From Desulfobacterales bacterium (lineage in GTDB: Bacteria > Desulfobacterota > Desulfobacteria > Desulfobacterales > Desulfobacteraceae), in NCBI GenBank assembly GCA_023143455.1, contig JAGLHT010000017.1:1-40811 (forward strand): a stretch of 40,811 nt of DNA. The letters are read 5' to 3'. Positions 9,117 through 18,293 of the stretch are shown one piece after another; within the stretch, counting starts at the first letter, position 1, and each line of letters opens with the position of its first letter. The position numbers and the translations under genes are program-made. The notes under the pieces are model-generated. The model was given only the letters and a program-made list of their open reading frames with translations, was not told the origin of the DNA and did no database searches.

Positions 9117-10154
9117 TTACTTTTTTTCAATCTTATCCATTCTTTTCTCAAGAGAAAAAAGTTTTTTTCTTAATTGGGGAAGTCTTGGAATAATCCTTGA
9201 TATTTTAAGCCATAATTTATGAGGCATATGCGGCATACCAGAAACTATTTCATTCGGTGATACATCGTTTAAGACACCGGTGCATGGTCCAATTATTGAA
9301 TTGTCTCCTATAGTAAGATGCCCTGAAATTCCAGCTCTACCAGCAATGATAACATTTTTCCCTATTTTAGAGCTTCCTGCAATTCCAGCCTGGGCAATTA
9401 TAAGAGAATTTTCATCAATTATTACATTATGAGCAATATGCACAAGATTATCTGTCTTAACACCGTCTTTAAGCCATGTCTTCCCAAAAGTACCTCGGTC
9501 GATTGTATTACAAGCACCAATTTCAACATTATTTCCTATACAAACATAACCTGCATGAACAATCTTTTCATGTACAAGGTTATTTTGAGTAAATCCAAAT
9601 CCGTCACTCCCTATAACAGTGCCTGAATGGATTAATACAGAACTTCCAATCTCAGAATTTTCCATTATTGTAGTATTTGGTTTAATAATTGTATTTTCCC
9701 CAATGTTTACGTTACCTCCAATATAAACATTGGGCATTAAAACAACACCATTACCAAGTACTACATTATCACCAATATAGACATTGCAATATATTGAAAT
9801 GTCCTTACCAAGCTTAACATTAGTACCAATATATGCATTAGTTGCAATACTCTTAGTAAATACTTTTTCAGGATTGAAAATATTAAGAATTTTAAAAAAA
9901 TTATACTTAGGATTATTTGTCTTTAACAGAATCGGCTCAACCTTTTGATTGTCAGAAATTTCATAATCTTCTGGAATAATGACAGCGCCTGCTCTGCTTT
10001 TATCAAGCTTTTTAAGAAATTTAAAATCTGATGCAAAAGTAAGGGATTGTTTATCTGCATCTTCAAAAGCAGAAACTTTATCAATAATCAAAGTTTCATC
10101 CCCAATAATTTGTGCATGAATTATTTGGGCTATTTCTTTTATACTCAATTGCAT
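9117..10154 (-). CDS. lpxD: UDP-3-O-(3-hydroxyacyl)glucosamine N-acyltransferase LpxD
   Basis: LpxD adds the N-linked 3-hydroxyacyl chain, the third lipid A step. An N-terminal uridine-binding domain (about 1-95, with SLTFASDFKFLKKL) precedes hexapeptide repeats (about 100-300). The catalytic histidine is in NLVHIAHNVII. A C-terminal helix ends KKLFSLEKRMDKIEKK. I start at ATG 10154 (345 residues) because MQLSIKEIAQIIHAQIIGD aligns well with the family N-terminus. A TTG at 10166 would add four residues and lies 6 bp from the skp stop. It is part of the skp-lpxD-lpxA run. Confidence 0.95.
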   Translation of the reverse strand: MQLSIKEIAQIIHAQIIGDETLIIDKVSAFEDADKQSLTFASDFKFLKKLDKSRAGAVIIPEDYEISDNQKVEPILLKTNNPKYNFFKILNIFNPEKVFTKSIATNAYIGTNVKLGKDISIYCNVYIGDNVVLGNGVVLMPNVYIGGNVNIGENTIIKPNTTIMENSEIGSSVLIHSGTVIGSDGFGFTQNNLVHEKIVHAGYVCIGNNVEIGACNTIDRGTFGKTWLKDGVKTDNLVHIAHNVIIDENSLIIAQAGIAGSSKIGKNVIIAGRAGISGHLTIGDNSIIGPCTGVLNDVSPNEIVSGMPHMPHKLWLKISRIIPRLPQLRKKLFSLEKRMDKIEKK

Positions 10155-10171
10155 GGCGTGTTTCAATATAG

Positions 10172-10708
10172 TTACTTCTGTTTGGCGGATATTTTGTTAT
10201 ATTCTTTAACTACTTTGTCGGTCATATCAATAGATTCGGGATGATATATTACCCCGGCCGTCTTCTTTTCAATGACTAATAAATATCCTTCTTTTTTCCC
10301 AATTTTTTGGACAATTTCAAACACATTTTTCTGCATTTTATTTATTTCTTTATTCTCAAGGTCTTTAAGGTCATATTGTAATTTTTTCTTTTCCTGATTA
10401 AAATCATTTACTTTGATTCTATATTCACGTCCTTTTTCATCTCGTTTATCCTGACTTAATACCATGGATTCTCTTTTAAGATTTTTCTCTAATTCCACAA
10501 TTTCTTTTTGCATATCTTGTAACTTTTGAGAAAATTCATTCCCTTTTGCCTGTAATTTTTTCTGAATTAACTTACCCGCGCTTGAATCTGACATGATTTT
10601 CTGGAAATCAATTATTCCAATTTTTGCAACATCTGCTGAAAATGCAAAAAAGGTTGTTGAAAAAATAAACACTAAAGTAAAAATTACAAACCCAATTGTT
10701 TTCTTCAT
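10172..10708 (-). CDS. skp: Periplasmic OmpH/Skp-family chaperone
   Basis: Skp binds unfolded outer-membrane proteins in the periplasm and passes them towards the BAM complex. The 178 residues start with a signal peptide (MKKTIGFVIFTLVFIFSTTFFAFSA, cleavage near residue 25). The mature protein opens with the family strand KIGIIDFQKIM. A long coiled-coil (about 45-130, rich in K, E, Q and L) follows, and the protein ends with GYLLVIEKKTAGVIYHPESIDMTDKVVKEYN. A good ribosome site AGGAGA lies 6 nt before ATG 10708. It sits just downstream of bamA (25 bp), the conserved arrangement. Confidence 0.93.
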   Translation of the reverse strand: MKKTIGFVIFTLVFIFSTTFFAFSADVAKIGIIDFQKIMSDSSAGKLIQKKLQAKGNEFSQKLQDMQKEIVELEKNLKRESMVLSQDKRDEKGREYRIKVNDFNQEKKKLQYDLKDLENKEINKMQKNVFEIVQKIGKKEGYLLVIEKKTAGVIYHPESIDMTDKVVKEYNKISAKQK

Positions 10709-10733
10709 TATATTCTCCTAATAATATTTTTGT

Positions 10734-13391
10734 TTAAAATTTTGCTCCTACGGAAAACTGGACTCTACCACTTCCTGTATCCTCAATCCCTTTTCCATTA
10801 TCCACTATTCCATATTCTAATCTCATTGGACCCATGGGTGAAGCCCATCTAAAACCAAAGCCAAAACTTGAATAATTATCAGACAGGGTAAAATCCTCAT
10901 TTTCCAGAAAAACATCACCCTGATCATAAAATAAAACAGCACTTACTCCATACTCTTCAACTAGGGGAAAGGTAATCTCAGTATTTAGTTGAATAAGCTT
11001 TTCTCCACCACGTTCTTCTCCATTTATAAGGCTTGCGTAAATATCTCCGTTTTTAAACCCTCGAATTGAGTCTATACCACCCAAGTAAAATCTTTCATAA
11101 TCAATATCTGGGATACCATTGGTTCTGTCATCCAGATGTCCGCCTTTACCATGGAGAACCCATGTAAATTTCCAAAAAATAGGTATATAAAGTCCAACCT
11201 CAACAATGGTTTTTGTAAAACTAATATCACCCCCTAAGGCATCATCAGCATATTCAAAAGATAATTTGGAAAAAATCCCTTTTCTAGGGGAAAATAATCT
11301 GTCCCTGGAGTCAAAGACTATATTAGGAGTTACACTGGTTGTTAAATATCTGCCTGGATCAACTGTAGTATATACTGGTTGAACATTGCTGATTGTAAAA
11401 TCTTCATAACTATATTTTATTCCAATTTTTAGGTCCTCAAGAATTTTATATGAAAAATCAAGACCCCCGCCTTTTGATTCCTTATCATAATAATCATATT
11501 CATTTTCTTGATTATATATTTCTCCCCCAGTTGATAATGGTATATCAAACAGCCATGGTTCAACAAACCTAACTATATAGAGTGCTGATTCTTCTGAAAT
11601 TTTAGTTTTTACTGTAAGGGTTTGCCCGCGACCAAAAAGATTTCCTTCGGTTATTTCAATACTGCCAAAAGCGGCTTCTTGTGAGCTATAGCCAGCTCCA
11701 AATGTTAGGCTACCAGTATCGATTTCAGAAACATCAATATTTAAATCCATCTTATTTTCGTCCGAGCCTGGGGAAGGTTTAATATCAACATTGTCAAAAT
11801 ATTGTAATCTCTGTAAATTGTTCAGGCTTTTTTCGACCTTCTTTTTACTGAACAATTCAGTTTCTGCTATTTTCAATTCACGTCTTATTACTTTGTCACG
11901 AGTACGAGTATTTCCATGGATAATTATTCTTTCAAAATAAATTGGAGGACCTTTTTTTATAATAAAAGTAAAGTCAACTTGATGATCTTTTAAATTTCTT
12001 TTTACAACAGGAGATATGTCAGGTTTTGCATATCCTTTGTCAATATATATGTCATTAAGAGTATAAATATCATTCCTTAAAACATCTCTTGAATAAAATT
12101 TTAAATTATCAGTTTTGATCTTCTTAAAGAGTTGTTTCTCTGATAATATTAAATCTCCCTGAAATTCTACTTTATTAACCTTATACCGAATCCCTTCATT
12201 AATCTCAAAACTAATCAGAATACTCTTCTTGCCATATTTTATTTCAGGCTCAGAAACTTTGGCATCCATAAAACCTTTGTTTTTATAAAATGATTCTATT
12301 TTCACTACATCTCTTTGAAGTTCTGCTCTGTCAAGATCACCAGAAGATGAAATAAAAGAAAAAATACCTTTCTCATCTGTTCCCATTTCGCCACGAAGAT
12401 CACCGTCATCAAAGTGCTTATTACCTTCAAAGGCAATCTCTTCAATTTTTAGTTTTTCACCTTCATCTATTTCAATAATTATATCAGCCTGATTGTTCTT
12501 TAATTTTTTTACCTCTATCTCTACTAAACAATTATGATAATTCTTTGTTTTATATAGTTCTTTAATTCGTAAAGTATCTCTGTTTATTTTGAATATATTA
12601 AGAATAGAACCTGTGCCTGTAGTAACTACCTCACTTAATTCTTTTTCATCAAATTTTTTATTGCCTTTAAACTTTATAACTCTTACTGATGGTCTTTCTA
12701 TAACTTTAAAAATCACTTTAATACCAGTATCTAGTTTCTCTCTTTCAGCTTTTACATCCTCAAAATAACCAAGTTTATAAATATTTTTTATGTTTGAAGA
12801 AATTTTACCTAGGTCTACAATATCTTTAGGCTTTATATCGATGACTCTCAAAATTGCATCATTTTCGATTCTTATATTCCCTTGAATATCAATTTTTGCA
12901 ATAATTTTTTTATGAAAAATTTCAGAGATAAGTTTTTTACTCAATTGGTTGACGGCTGAATATAAATTTTCAATTCCTTCGATTTGAATAAAAAAAGTCT
13001 TTGCCGGAGCTGACTTATAAATATCTATCATTTTCATATCAATACTAATTTTTCCACCAGCCTCGAACAGAGAGCCGACAATTAGGTAATCAACACCATA
13101 TTCAATACCAATTTTGTTTAACTGCTTATAGTCAAATTCTTCTTCAATAAATTGTTTATCTAAGAATACAGATTGGGCTCCGGCTTTTTTGATTTCTTCG
13201 GCAAGCATCATGGGAATTTTATTTTTAAGGGGCTGAATATTAGTGTTTGCATAAATATTAAATGGAAAAAATCCAACATGAATATTTTTTTCCGCATACA
13301 CATTTAAAGGTAAAAAACAAATGATTAACAATGACAAAAAAAATGATTTTTTAAACATATTTATTTTCAATGCTGCCTTTTCAATTTTCAT
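10734..13391 (-). CDS. bamA: Outer-membrane assembly factor BamA with extra N-terminal domain
   Basis: BamA is the Omp85 barrel that folds and inserts outer-membrane proteins. It is 885 residues, longer than the roughly 800 of enteric BamA. A signal peptide ends near AEKN (33-36). Residues about 36-162 form an extra periplasmic domain resembling the TolB N-terminal or FlgO/CsgG-like fold (HVGFFPFNIYANTN; GVDYLIVGSLFEAGGKISIDMKMID). Five POTRA domains follow, starting near 166 (KIDIQGN), 236, 315 (LKIEEIAFEGN), 403 and 484 (IYFERIIIHGN). The barrel starts about 560, carries the SIRGFKNG loop-6 motif and ends in Phe (VQFSVGAKF). The start could instead be ATG 13358, which leaves a cleaner signal peptide (MFKKSFFLSLLIICFLPL). 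Confidence 0.95.
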   Translation of the reverse strand: MKIEKAALKINMFKKSFFLSLLIICFLPLNVYAEKNIHVGFFPFNIYANTNIQPLKNKIPMMLAEEIKKAGAQSVFLDKQFIEEEFDYKQLNKIGIEYGVDYLIVGSLFEAGGKISIDMKMIDIYKSAPAKTFFIQIEGIENLYSAVNQLSKKLISEIFHKKIIAKIDIQGNIRIENDAILRVIDIKPKDIVDLGKISSNIKNIYKLGYFEDVKAEREKLDTGIKVIFKVIERPSVRVIKFKGNKKFDEKELSEVVTTGTGSILNIFKINRDTLRIKELYKTKNYHNCLVEIEVKKLKNNQADIIIEIDEGEKLKIEEIAFEGNKHFDDGDLRGEMGTDEKGIFSFISSSGDLDRAELQRDVVKIESFYKNKGFMDAKVSEPEIKYGKKSILISFEINEGIRYKVNKVEFQGDLILSEKQLFKKIKTDNLKFYSRDVLRNDIYTLNDIYIDKGYAKPDISPVVKRNLKDHQVDFTFIIKKGPPIYFERIIIHGNTRTRDKVIRRELKIAETELFSKKKVEKSLNNLQRLQYFDNVDIKPSPGSDENKMDLNIDVSEIDTGSLTFGAGYSSQEAAFGSIEITEGNLFGRGQTLTVKTKISEESALYIVRFVEPWLFDIPLSTGGEIYNQENEYDYYDKESKGGGLDFSYKILEDLKIGIKYSYEDFTISNVQPVYTTVDPGRYLTTSVTPNIVFDSRDRLFSPRKGIFSKLSFEYADDALGGDISFTKTIVEVGLYIPIFWKFTWVLHGKGGHLDDRTNGIPDIDYERFYLGGIDSIRGFKNGDIYASLINGEERGGEKLIQLNTEITFPLVEEYGVSAVLFYDQGDVFLENEDFTLSDNYSSFGFGFRWASPMGPMRLEYGIVDNGKGIEDTGSGRVQFSVGAKF

Positions 13392-13396
13392 TTAAT

Positions 13397-14119
13397 TTAA
13401 ATTGTTGTAATTTTACCGCTCGTAATGGTAACCTTTTTATCCATTAAGTCCGCAAGCTCTTCGTTATGAGTAACAATTACAATAGTCATTCCCATTTCTT
13501 TATTTAATTCACTAATCAATTGATGCACCCCACGACTATTTTTTTTATCCAAATTTCCTGTAGGTTCATCAGCTAAAAGTAGATCAGGTTTGTTCACAAG
13601 TGCCCGGGCAAGGGCAACACGTTGTTGCTCACCACCGGATAAATCCGCAACTCTGGATGATGTACGATGTTTAAGTCCTACCCGCTCCAGTATTTTTAAA
13701 GCTTGTTTTTCAATATTGGTTTGTTTCTCCATGTCTCTTTTAAAAAGATTTTTCCCATTTATACTCGAGCTTATCATACATGGTATTGCAACATTTTCAA
13801 GGGCAGTAAATCCAATTAAAAGGTGATGGAATTGAAATACAAAACCAATGTTTTTATTTCTAAATTTTGCAAGCTCAGAGTCTTTTAACAAAAAAAGATC
13901 CTTATCTTTAAACATAAGACTTCCATTATCGGGTTTATCAAGAGTGCCTAAAATGTTTAATAAGGTTGACTTACCAATTCCTGATGCTCCAACAATGGCA
14001 ACAGTTTCACCTTTCTTTACACTAAAATCAGTATTTTCCAAAATATCTATTCTTGCTTCTTTTGAATAAAACCCTTTAGAAGCAGATTTAAGATGTATTA
14101 TCGATTCGGTATTATCCAT
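13397..14119 (-). CDS. lolD: Lipoprotein-releasing system ATPase LolD
   Basis: LolD is the cytoplasmic ATPase that drives extraction of outer-membrane lipoproteins with the LolC/E membrane subunit encoded just upstream. From ATG 14119 it has 240 residues, the normal size. Walker A is GASGIGKST at 44-52, the Q-loop is FQFHHLL, the signature LSGGEQQRVALARAL, and Walker B LLLADEPTGNLD; the switch histidine is in VIVTHNEELA. The ATG at 14182 would add 21 residues that lack family resemblance and overlap lolC by 71 bp. The 14119 start overlaps the lolC end by only 8 nt and has GAGG 9 nt upstream. Homology to other MacB/FtsE-type ATPases is high; context decides. Confidence 0.93.
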   Translation of the reverse strand: MDNTESIIHLKSASKGFYSKEARIDILENTDFSVKKGETVAIVGASGIGKSTLLNILGTLDKPDNGSLMFKDKDLFLLKDSELAKFRNKNIGFVFQFHHLLIGFTALENVAIPCMISSSINGKNLFKRDMEKQTNIEKQALKILERVGLKHRTSSRVADLSGGEQQRVALARALVNKPDLLLADEPTGNLDKKNSRGVHQLISELNKEMGMTIVIVTHNEELADLMDKKVTITSGKITTI

Positions 14120-15335
14120 AGCGCAAGGCCTCAACCGGATCCATTTTAGATGCTTTCCTTGACGGATAAATTGTAGAAACAAAACAAATAAATATAGCTG
14201 AAAAGGCTATAACAAAAACATCTATAAAGTTTAATTCCACAGGAAGAGTTCTAAACGGATATGCTGCTGGAAGTTGAATGAATTCATATCTTTTAAGCAA
14301 AAAACAGATAACAACTCCTGATATTGTTCCAACTGCTGTCCCTAATGTTCCAATAATCATTCCTTTGATGATAAAAATTCTTCTAATAATTTTGTCTGTG
14401 GAACCCATGGCTTTTAAAACTGCAATATCTTTTGTTTTCTCCATTACCATCATCATAAGAGCACTTGCAATATTAAATGCTGCAACGAAAATTATAAGTA
14501 TAAGAATTATAAACATGGCTGTTTTTTCAAGCTTTAATGCTGAAAAAAGGCTTTTATTAATATCCATCCAGTCTCTGATATAAAATTTATAATCAAGCAT
14601 GGATAGAATTTCTTTTTTTAAACTATTAACTGAATAAATATCATCTATCCATATCCCTAAAGCAGATATACCATTTTTATTTCCTGTAATTTTTTGAGCT
14701 TCAATAATATTTATATAAATAAGTGCACTATCATATTCATACATTCCAGATTCAAAAACTCCAGTCACCTGAAATCTAGCCATAGAAGGAATATGCCCCA
14801 TGGGTGATATAATCCCGGCAGGAGACATCAAAATAATTTTACTCCCAATTGCAACACCCAGACTATTTGCAAGTTGTTTCCCGATAATAATTCCTGGGTA
14901 TTTATGGTCATAGTTACTTGGTCTTAAAGCATTTTGTAATTCTTCAGGACTAAATCCCTTAATAAGTTTAATTTTACTTAAAGGGTCAATGCCTCGCAAC
15001 ATAGCACCAGTGAATGAGCTTGAAGACCTAACCATGATCGGACTAAAAAGTATAGGAGATACATTTTTAACCTGTTCTATAGTTTGCACCGTATCAATAG
15101 TATTTTGATAATTATCAAATTGCCCTGAAAAATTCATAACAAGAAGATGCGGTTCCAAACCAAGTATTTTTTCTCTAAAGCTATTTTCAGCTCCACTCAT
15201 AACCGATATAACCACTACCAGAGCCATAACACCAACTGCAACTCCTGCAATGGAAAGGAAAGTAACAAGGGAAATAAAGCCTTCTTTTCTTTTGGCTCTA
15301 AGATATCGAATTGCTATGAATAATTCAAAAGGCAT
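14112..15335 (-). CDS. lolC: Lipoprotein-releasing system permease LolC/LolE
   Basis: This is the inner-membrane subunit that accepts lipoproteins for LolA. The 407-residue length is typical. The N-terminal FELFIAIRYLRAKRKEGFISLVTFLSIAGVAVGVMALVVVISVMSG contains the first membrane helix. A periplasmic domain (about 50-265) follows, then three C-terminal helices of the FtsX domain (about 270-400), ending PSRKASKMDPVEALRYG, a hallmark ending. Only one lolC/E-type gene is present, as in bacteria with a LolF-like homodimer. It starts 3 bp after lysS and overlaps lolD by 8 nt, so lysS-lolC-lolD are tightly coupled. Confidence 0.93.
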   Translation of the reverse strand: MPFELFIAIRYLRAKRKEGFISLVTFLSIAGVAVGVMALVVVISVMSGAENSFREKILGLEPHLLVMNFSGQFDNYQNTIDTVQTIEQVKNVSPILFSPIMVRSSSSFTGAMLRGIDPLSKIKLIKGFSPEELQNALRPSNYDHKYPGIIIGKQLANSLGVAIGSKIILMSPAGIISPMGHIPSMARFQVTGVFESGMYEYDSALIYINIIEAQKITGNKNGISALGIWIDDIYSVNSLKKEILSMLDYKFYIRDWMDINKSLFSALKLEKTAMFIILILIIFVAAFNIASALMMMVMEKTKDIAVLKAMGSTDKIIRRIFIIKGMIIGTLGTAVGTISGVVICFLLKRYEFIQLPAAYPFRTLPVELNFIDVFVIAFSAIFICFVSTIYPSRKASKMDPVEALRYG

Positions 15336-15338
15336 GTA

Positions 15339-16820
15339 TTATTTACTCTTTCTCATATGGGGAAAAAGTATTACCTCTCGAATAGAATCTGAGTCAGTAA
15401 GGAGCATTACAAGCCTATCGATTCCAATACCCTGACCAGCTGTTGGCGGCATTCCATATTCTAGTGCCTCAACATAATCCATATCCATAATATGTGCTTC
15501 TTCATCTCCTTCATCCCTTTGGGCAGCTTGCTGAAGAAATCTTTCATATTGATCTTCAGGATCATTTAATTCTGAAAATCCATTTGCAATCTCTTTGCCT
15601 GCAATAAAAAGTTCAAACCGGTCAGTAAAATCAGGGTTTGAATCACTTTTTCTGGAAAGCGGAGAAACTTCAACAGGATATCCGGTAATAAATGTTGGTT
15701 GTATAAGTGCTGGTTCAACCAGTATATCAAACAGTTTTGTTAAAACCTTCCCATAATTTTCTTTTTTCTTAATTTCAATATTATTTTTTGCAGCGAATTT
15801 TAAAAGTGATTCTTTATCTTTAATTGTTTCAGAGTCAATGCCTCCAATTTTGATTAATGAATCTATCATTGAAAGCCTTGTCCACTTTTTAGAAAAATCA
15901 ATGGATTGTCCTTGATATTCAATTATTTCTGACCCTGTCACCTCTTTTGCAACAAATGAAAACATTTTTTCAGTAAAACTCATTAGGTCTTTATAATCAG
16001 CATATGCCTGATAAAATTCAACCATTGTAAATTCCGGATTATGCTTTGTTGAAACACCTTCATTCCTAAAATTTCGGTTTATTTCAAATACTTTTTCAAA
16101 CCCTCCAACAACTAATCTTTTCAGATAAAGTTCAGGAGCAATCCTCAAATACAACTCCATTGAAAGTGCATTGTGCCAGGTTTTAAAAGGAGTTGCTTCA
16201 GCTCCGCCTGGCAGAGGCTGCATCATAGGCGTCTCAACTTCCATAAAACCATTATTTTCAAAAAAGCTTCGCATAGCACTAATAGTCCTGCTTCTTTTCA
16301 TAAAAATATCTCTGGTTTCTTTATTCATAATAAGATCAAGATATCGTTGCCTGTATCTTTTTTCAGGATCCTTTAAACCATGAAATTTTTCAGGAAGGGG
16401 TCGCAAAGCTTTTGAAACAAGTTGAAACTCCTGGGCAATTATTGTCCACTCACCTGTTTTTGTTTTGAAAAGAGGTCCTTTAATACCTACAAAATCACCA
16501 ATATCAAGTTTTTTAAAAAGAGTATACTTATCATCACCAATAACATCTTTTTTTAGGTATGCCTGGATTTGTCCTGTTCCATCTTTATACCTGATAAAAG
16601 ATGATTTGCCCATTTTATTAACAGCCATCATTCTGCCAGCAACAGAAAAAATTATACCATTTTCACCTAATGATTCAGGATCTTTTTCTATCATGAATTT
16701 TATTTCTTCAATAGAATGAGAATTTTTAAAATTGTTTGGATAGAGCTGAATATTATTCTGTTTTAGTTCATTAATTTTAACTTTGCGCTGTTCAATAACC
16801 CTGCTCGTATTTTCATCCAT
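15339..16820 (-). CDS. lysS: Lysyl-tRNA synthetase, class II
   Basis: LysS charges tRNA-Lys. It has 493 residues. The N-terminal OB-fold anticodon-binding domain (about 55-150, IIFSVAGRMMAVNKMGKSSFIRYKDGTGQIQAYLKK) is followed by the class II core. Motif 2 is FRNEGVSTKHNPEFTMVEFYQAY, and motif 3 is GIGIDRLVMLLTDSDSIREVILFP near the C-terminus. LysS-specific segments include LDLIMNKETRDIFMKRSR and ATPFKTWHNAL. No strong ribosome site is visible before ATG 16820. It is the first gene of the lysS-lolCD-bamA run, a linkage common in Desulfobacterota. Confidence 0.97.
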   Translation of the reverse strand: MDENTSRVIEQRKVKINELKQNNIQLYPNNFKNSHSIEEIKFMIEKDPESLGENGIIFSVAGRMMAVNKMGKSSFIRYKDGTGQIQAYLKKDVIGDDKYTLFKKLDIGDFVGIKGPLFKTKTGEWTIIAQEFQLVSKALRPLPEKFHGLKDPEKRYRQRYLDLIMNKETRDIFMKRSRTISAMRSFFENNGFMEVETPMMQPLPGGAEATPFKTWHNALSMELYLRIAPELYLKRLVVGGFEKVFEINRNFRNEGVSTKHNPEFTMVEFYQAYADYKDLMSFTEKMFSFVAKEVTGSEIIEYQGQSIDFSKKWTRLSMIDSLIKIGGIDSETIKDKESLLKFAAKNNIEIKKKENYGKVLTKLFDILVEPALIQPTFITGYPVEVSPLSRKSDSNPDFTDRFELFIAGKEIANGFSELNDPEDQYERFLQQAAQRDEGDEEAHIMDMDYVEALEYGMPPTAGQGIGIDRLVMLLTDSDSIREVILFPHMRKSK

Positions 16821-16943
16821 AATATACTATCTTTCTTTATATTTTCTAAATATTTAATCTAATAAATCAATTAGAAATTCAAATAAGCTAACAAAATTAG
16901 CCTATTTTTAATTAAAATTCAAGATATTGTTGTAATTTTTATT

Positions 16944-16974
16944 ATTATACAGGAATCAAAAAATGTTATAGCAA
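16944..16974 (-). promoter_or_regulatory. Putative promoter for the lysS-lol-bam-lpx run
   Basis: On the minus strand a perfect TATAAT (16949-16944) is preceded at 19 nt by TTGCTA (16974-16969). An alternative pair is TTGAAT (16922-16917), 17 nt, TAATTT (16899-16894). Both lie in the 175-bp gap between the PilS-like gene and lysS, the only sizeable gap in the minus-strand block below 19502 apart from that before lpxI. Which is used cannot be decided by eye. Confidence 0.3.
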
Positions 16975-16995
16975 AATAATTCATACGATAGATAT

Positions 16996-18273
16996 TTATG
17001 AATCTTCGGCACACCCTTTAAAAATCACCGTAAAAGCAGTGCCCGAACCTGATAATGATTCAAAATCGATTGTTCCATGATATAAATCAACCAGCTTGTG
17101 TACTATTGAAAGACCAAGTCCTGTCCCTTCCTCTTTTGTTGTAAAAAAAGGATCAAAAACTGAAACCATATTTTCTTCTTTAATTCCACAACCTGTATCA
17201 ATTATATTTAAATAAACGCGATCTTTGGAAGGCTGGTTCAGAGTTATTCGAATTTCACCGGTATTATCCATTGCCTGGGCTGCATTCATTAAAAGATTCC
17301 ACATGATCTGTTTAAAATGTATTGGGTCTATTTCAACAAGTATATTATCATCAACTTTTGTAACAACTTTAATGTTATCATTATATTCAGGAGCGTTTAA
17401 GAAAAGTTCAACTATTTCTATAATTGCAATATCAAGCCTTGTTAAAGTAGCACCAGTTGTCCCAGGCTTAATAAACAAGCGAAAATTATTAACAATACTT
17501 TGAAGTCTTTGTGTCTCTCTCAAGACTATCTGCATCAACCTATAGTCTGATGATCCAGGTTTAGCATTTTCTTTTAAAAGTTGAATTGATCCAGACAAAG
17601 AAGCTAAAGGATTTTTAATCTCATGTGTAATGCCTGAAAGCATCTCGTGCACAGCCCCCATTCTTTCAACCCTTTTGAGATGTCCCTGGGTAACTTTTAA
17701 ATCATGCTTTGTGTTTTTCGCATTTAAAGAAAGGATACCACTTAAAATTGCAATTGCATAACATGCCACCACAACAATAACAATTTTCAATATAATATAA
17801 TTGTCGCTATAAATTGATGTCAGATGTAATGTTTGTGTAAAGACATTTACAATCCCATAATAATCTAACCCGACAAGAGTGCAATATTGCAAACTTGCAA
17901 TAGTAGCAACAATCAAACCGCCTTTATAAAAAAGGGATATAGTGGAACACATAATCACAATCAAATAGAGAAAAGTAAAAATGCTCTCAAAACTACCAGT
18001 AATATATATAATTGAAGTTACAAAAAAGGTTTCAATAACTGCCCAAAGATAAATAAGGTTCAAATTATGTTCTCCTTTATTCAGCAAAATAAAATAAATA
18101 AGGGAAGTTATTAAAATTAATATCGAGACTACATATAAGGAAATAAAAGGTTGGGTTAACAGAGGGATATTTTTACCAATACAAAATAACAAAGTTGAAA
18201 AAACAAGTACTATTGCAAAAAGAGCTCTAAATAAAAATATCCATTTTAATTCATTGTTAATGTTTTTTTTCAT
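16996..18273 (-). CDS. PilS-like membrane sensor histidine kinase
   Basis: A 425-residue sensor kinase from ATG 18273 (a TTG at 18282 would add three residues). The N-terminal about 195 residues contain six hydrophobic segments (LFRALFAIVLVFSTLLFC; ISLYVVSILILITSLIYFILL; LWAVIETFFVTSIIYI; FTFLYLIVIMCSTISLF; GLIVATIASLQYCTLVGL; ILKIVIVVVACYAIAILSGIL) with little periplasmic sequence, the layout of PilS. The H-box is HEIKNPLASLSGSIQLL, the N-box MWNLLMNAAQAM, G1 IIDTGCGIKEENM, F-box FDPFFTTKEEGTGLGLSIV and G2 SGSGTAFTVIF. It lies 20 bp downstream of pilC, supporting control of type IV pilin expression. No PAS domain is obvious, and no pilR-like regulator follows in the window. The pil assignment is inferred from topology and neighbour. 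Confidence 0.85.
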   Translation of the reverse strand: MKKNINNELKWIFLFRALFAIVLVFSTLLFCIGKNIPLLTQPFISLYVVSILILITSLIYFILLNKGEHNLNLIYLWAVIETFFVTSIIYITGSFESIFTFLYLIVIMCSTISLFYKGGLIVATIASLQYCTLVGLDYYGIVNVFTQTLHLTSIYSDNYIILKIVIVVVACYAIAILSGILSLNAKNTKHDLKVTQGHLKRVERMGAVHEMLSGITHEIKNPLASLSGSIQLLKENAKPGSSDYRLMQIVLRETQRLQSIVNNFRLFIKPGTTGATLTRLDIAIIEIVELFLNAPEYNDNIKVVTKVDDNILVEIDPIHFKQIMWNLLMNAAQAMDNTGEIRITLNQPSKDRVYLNIIDTGCGIKEENMVSVFDPFFTTKEEGTGLGLSIVHKLVDLYHGTIDFESLSGSGTAFTVIFKGCAEDS

Positions 18274-18293
18274 AGAAAACAAAATAGAAAAAT

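Noticed and set aside
16887-16901. GCTAA/TTAGC hairpin as terminator of the PilS-like gene
   Set aside because: Only 5 bp, AT-rich and without a proper T-run on the minus strand.
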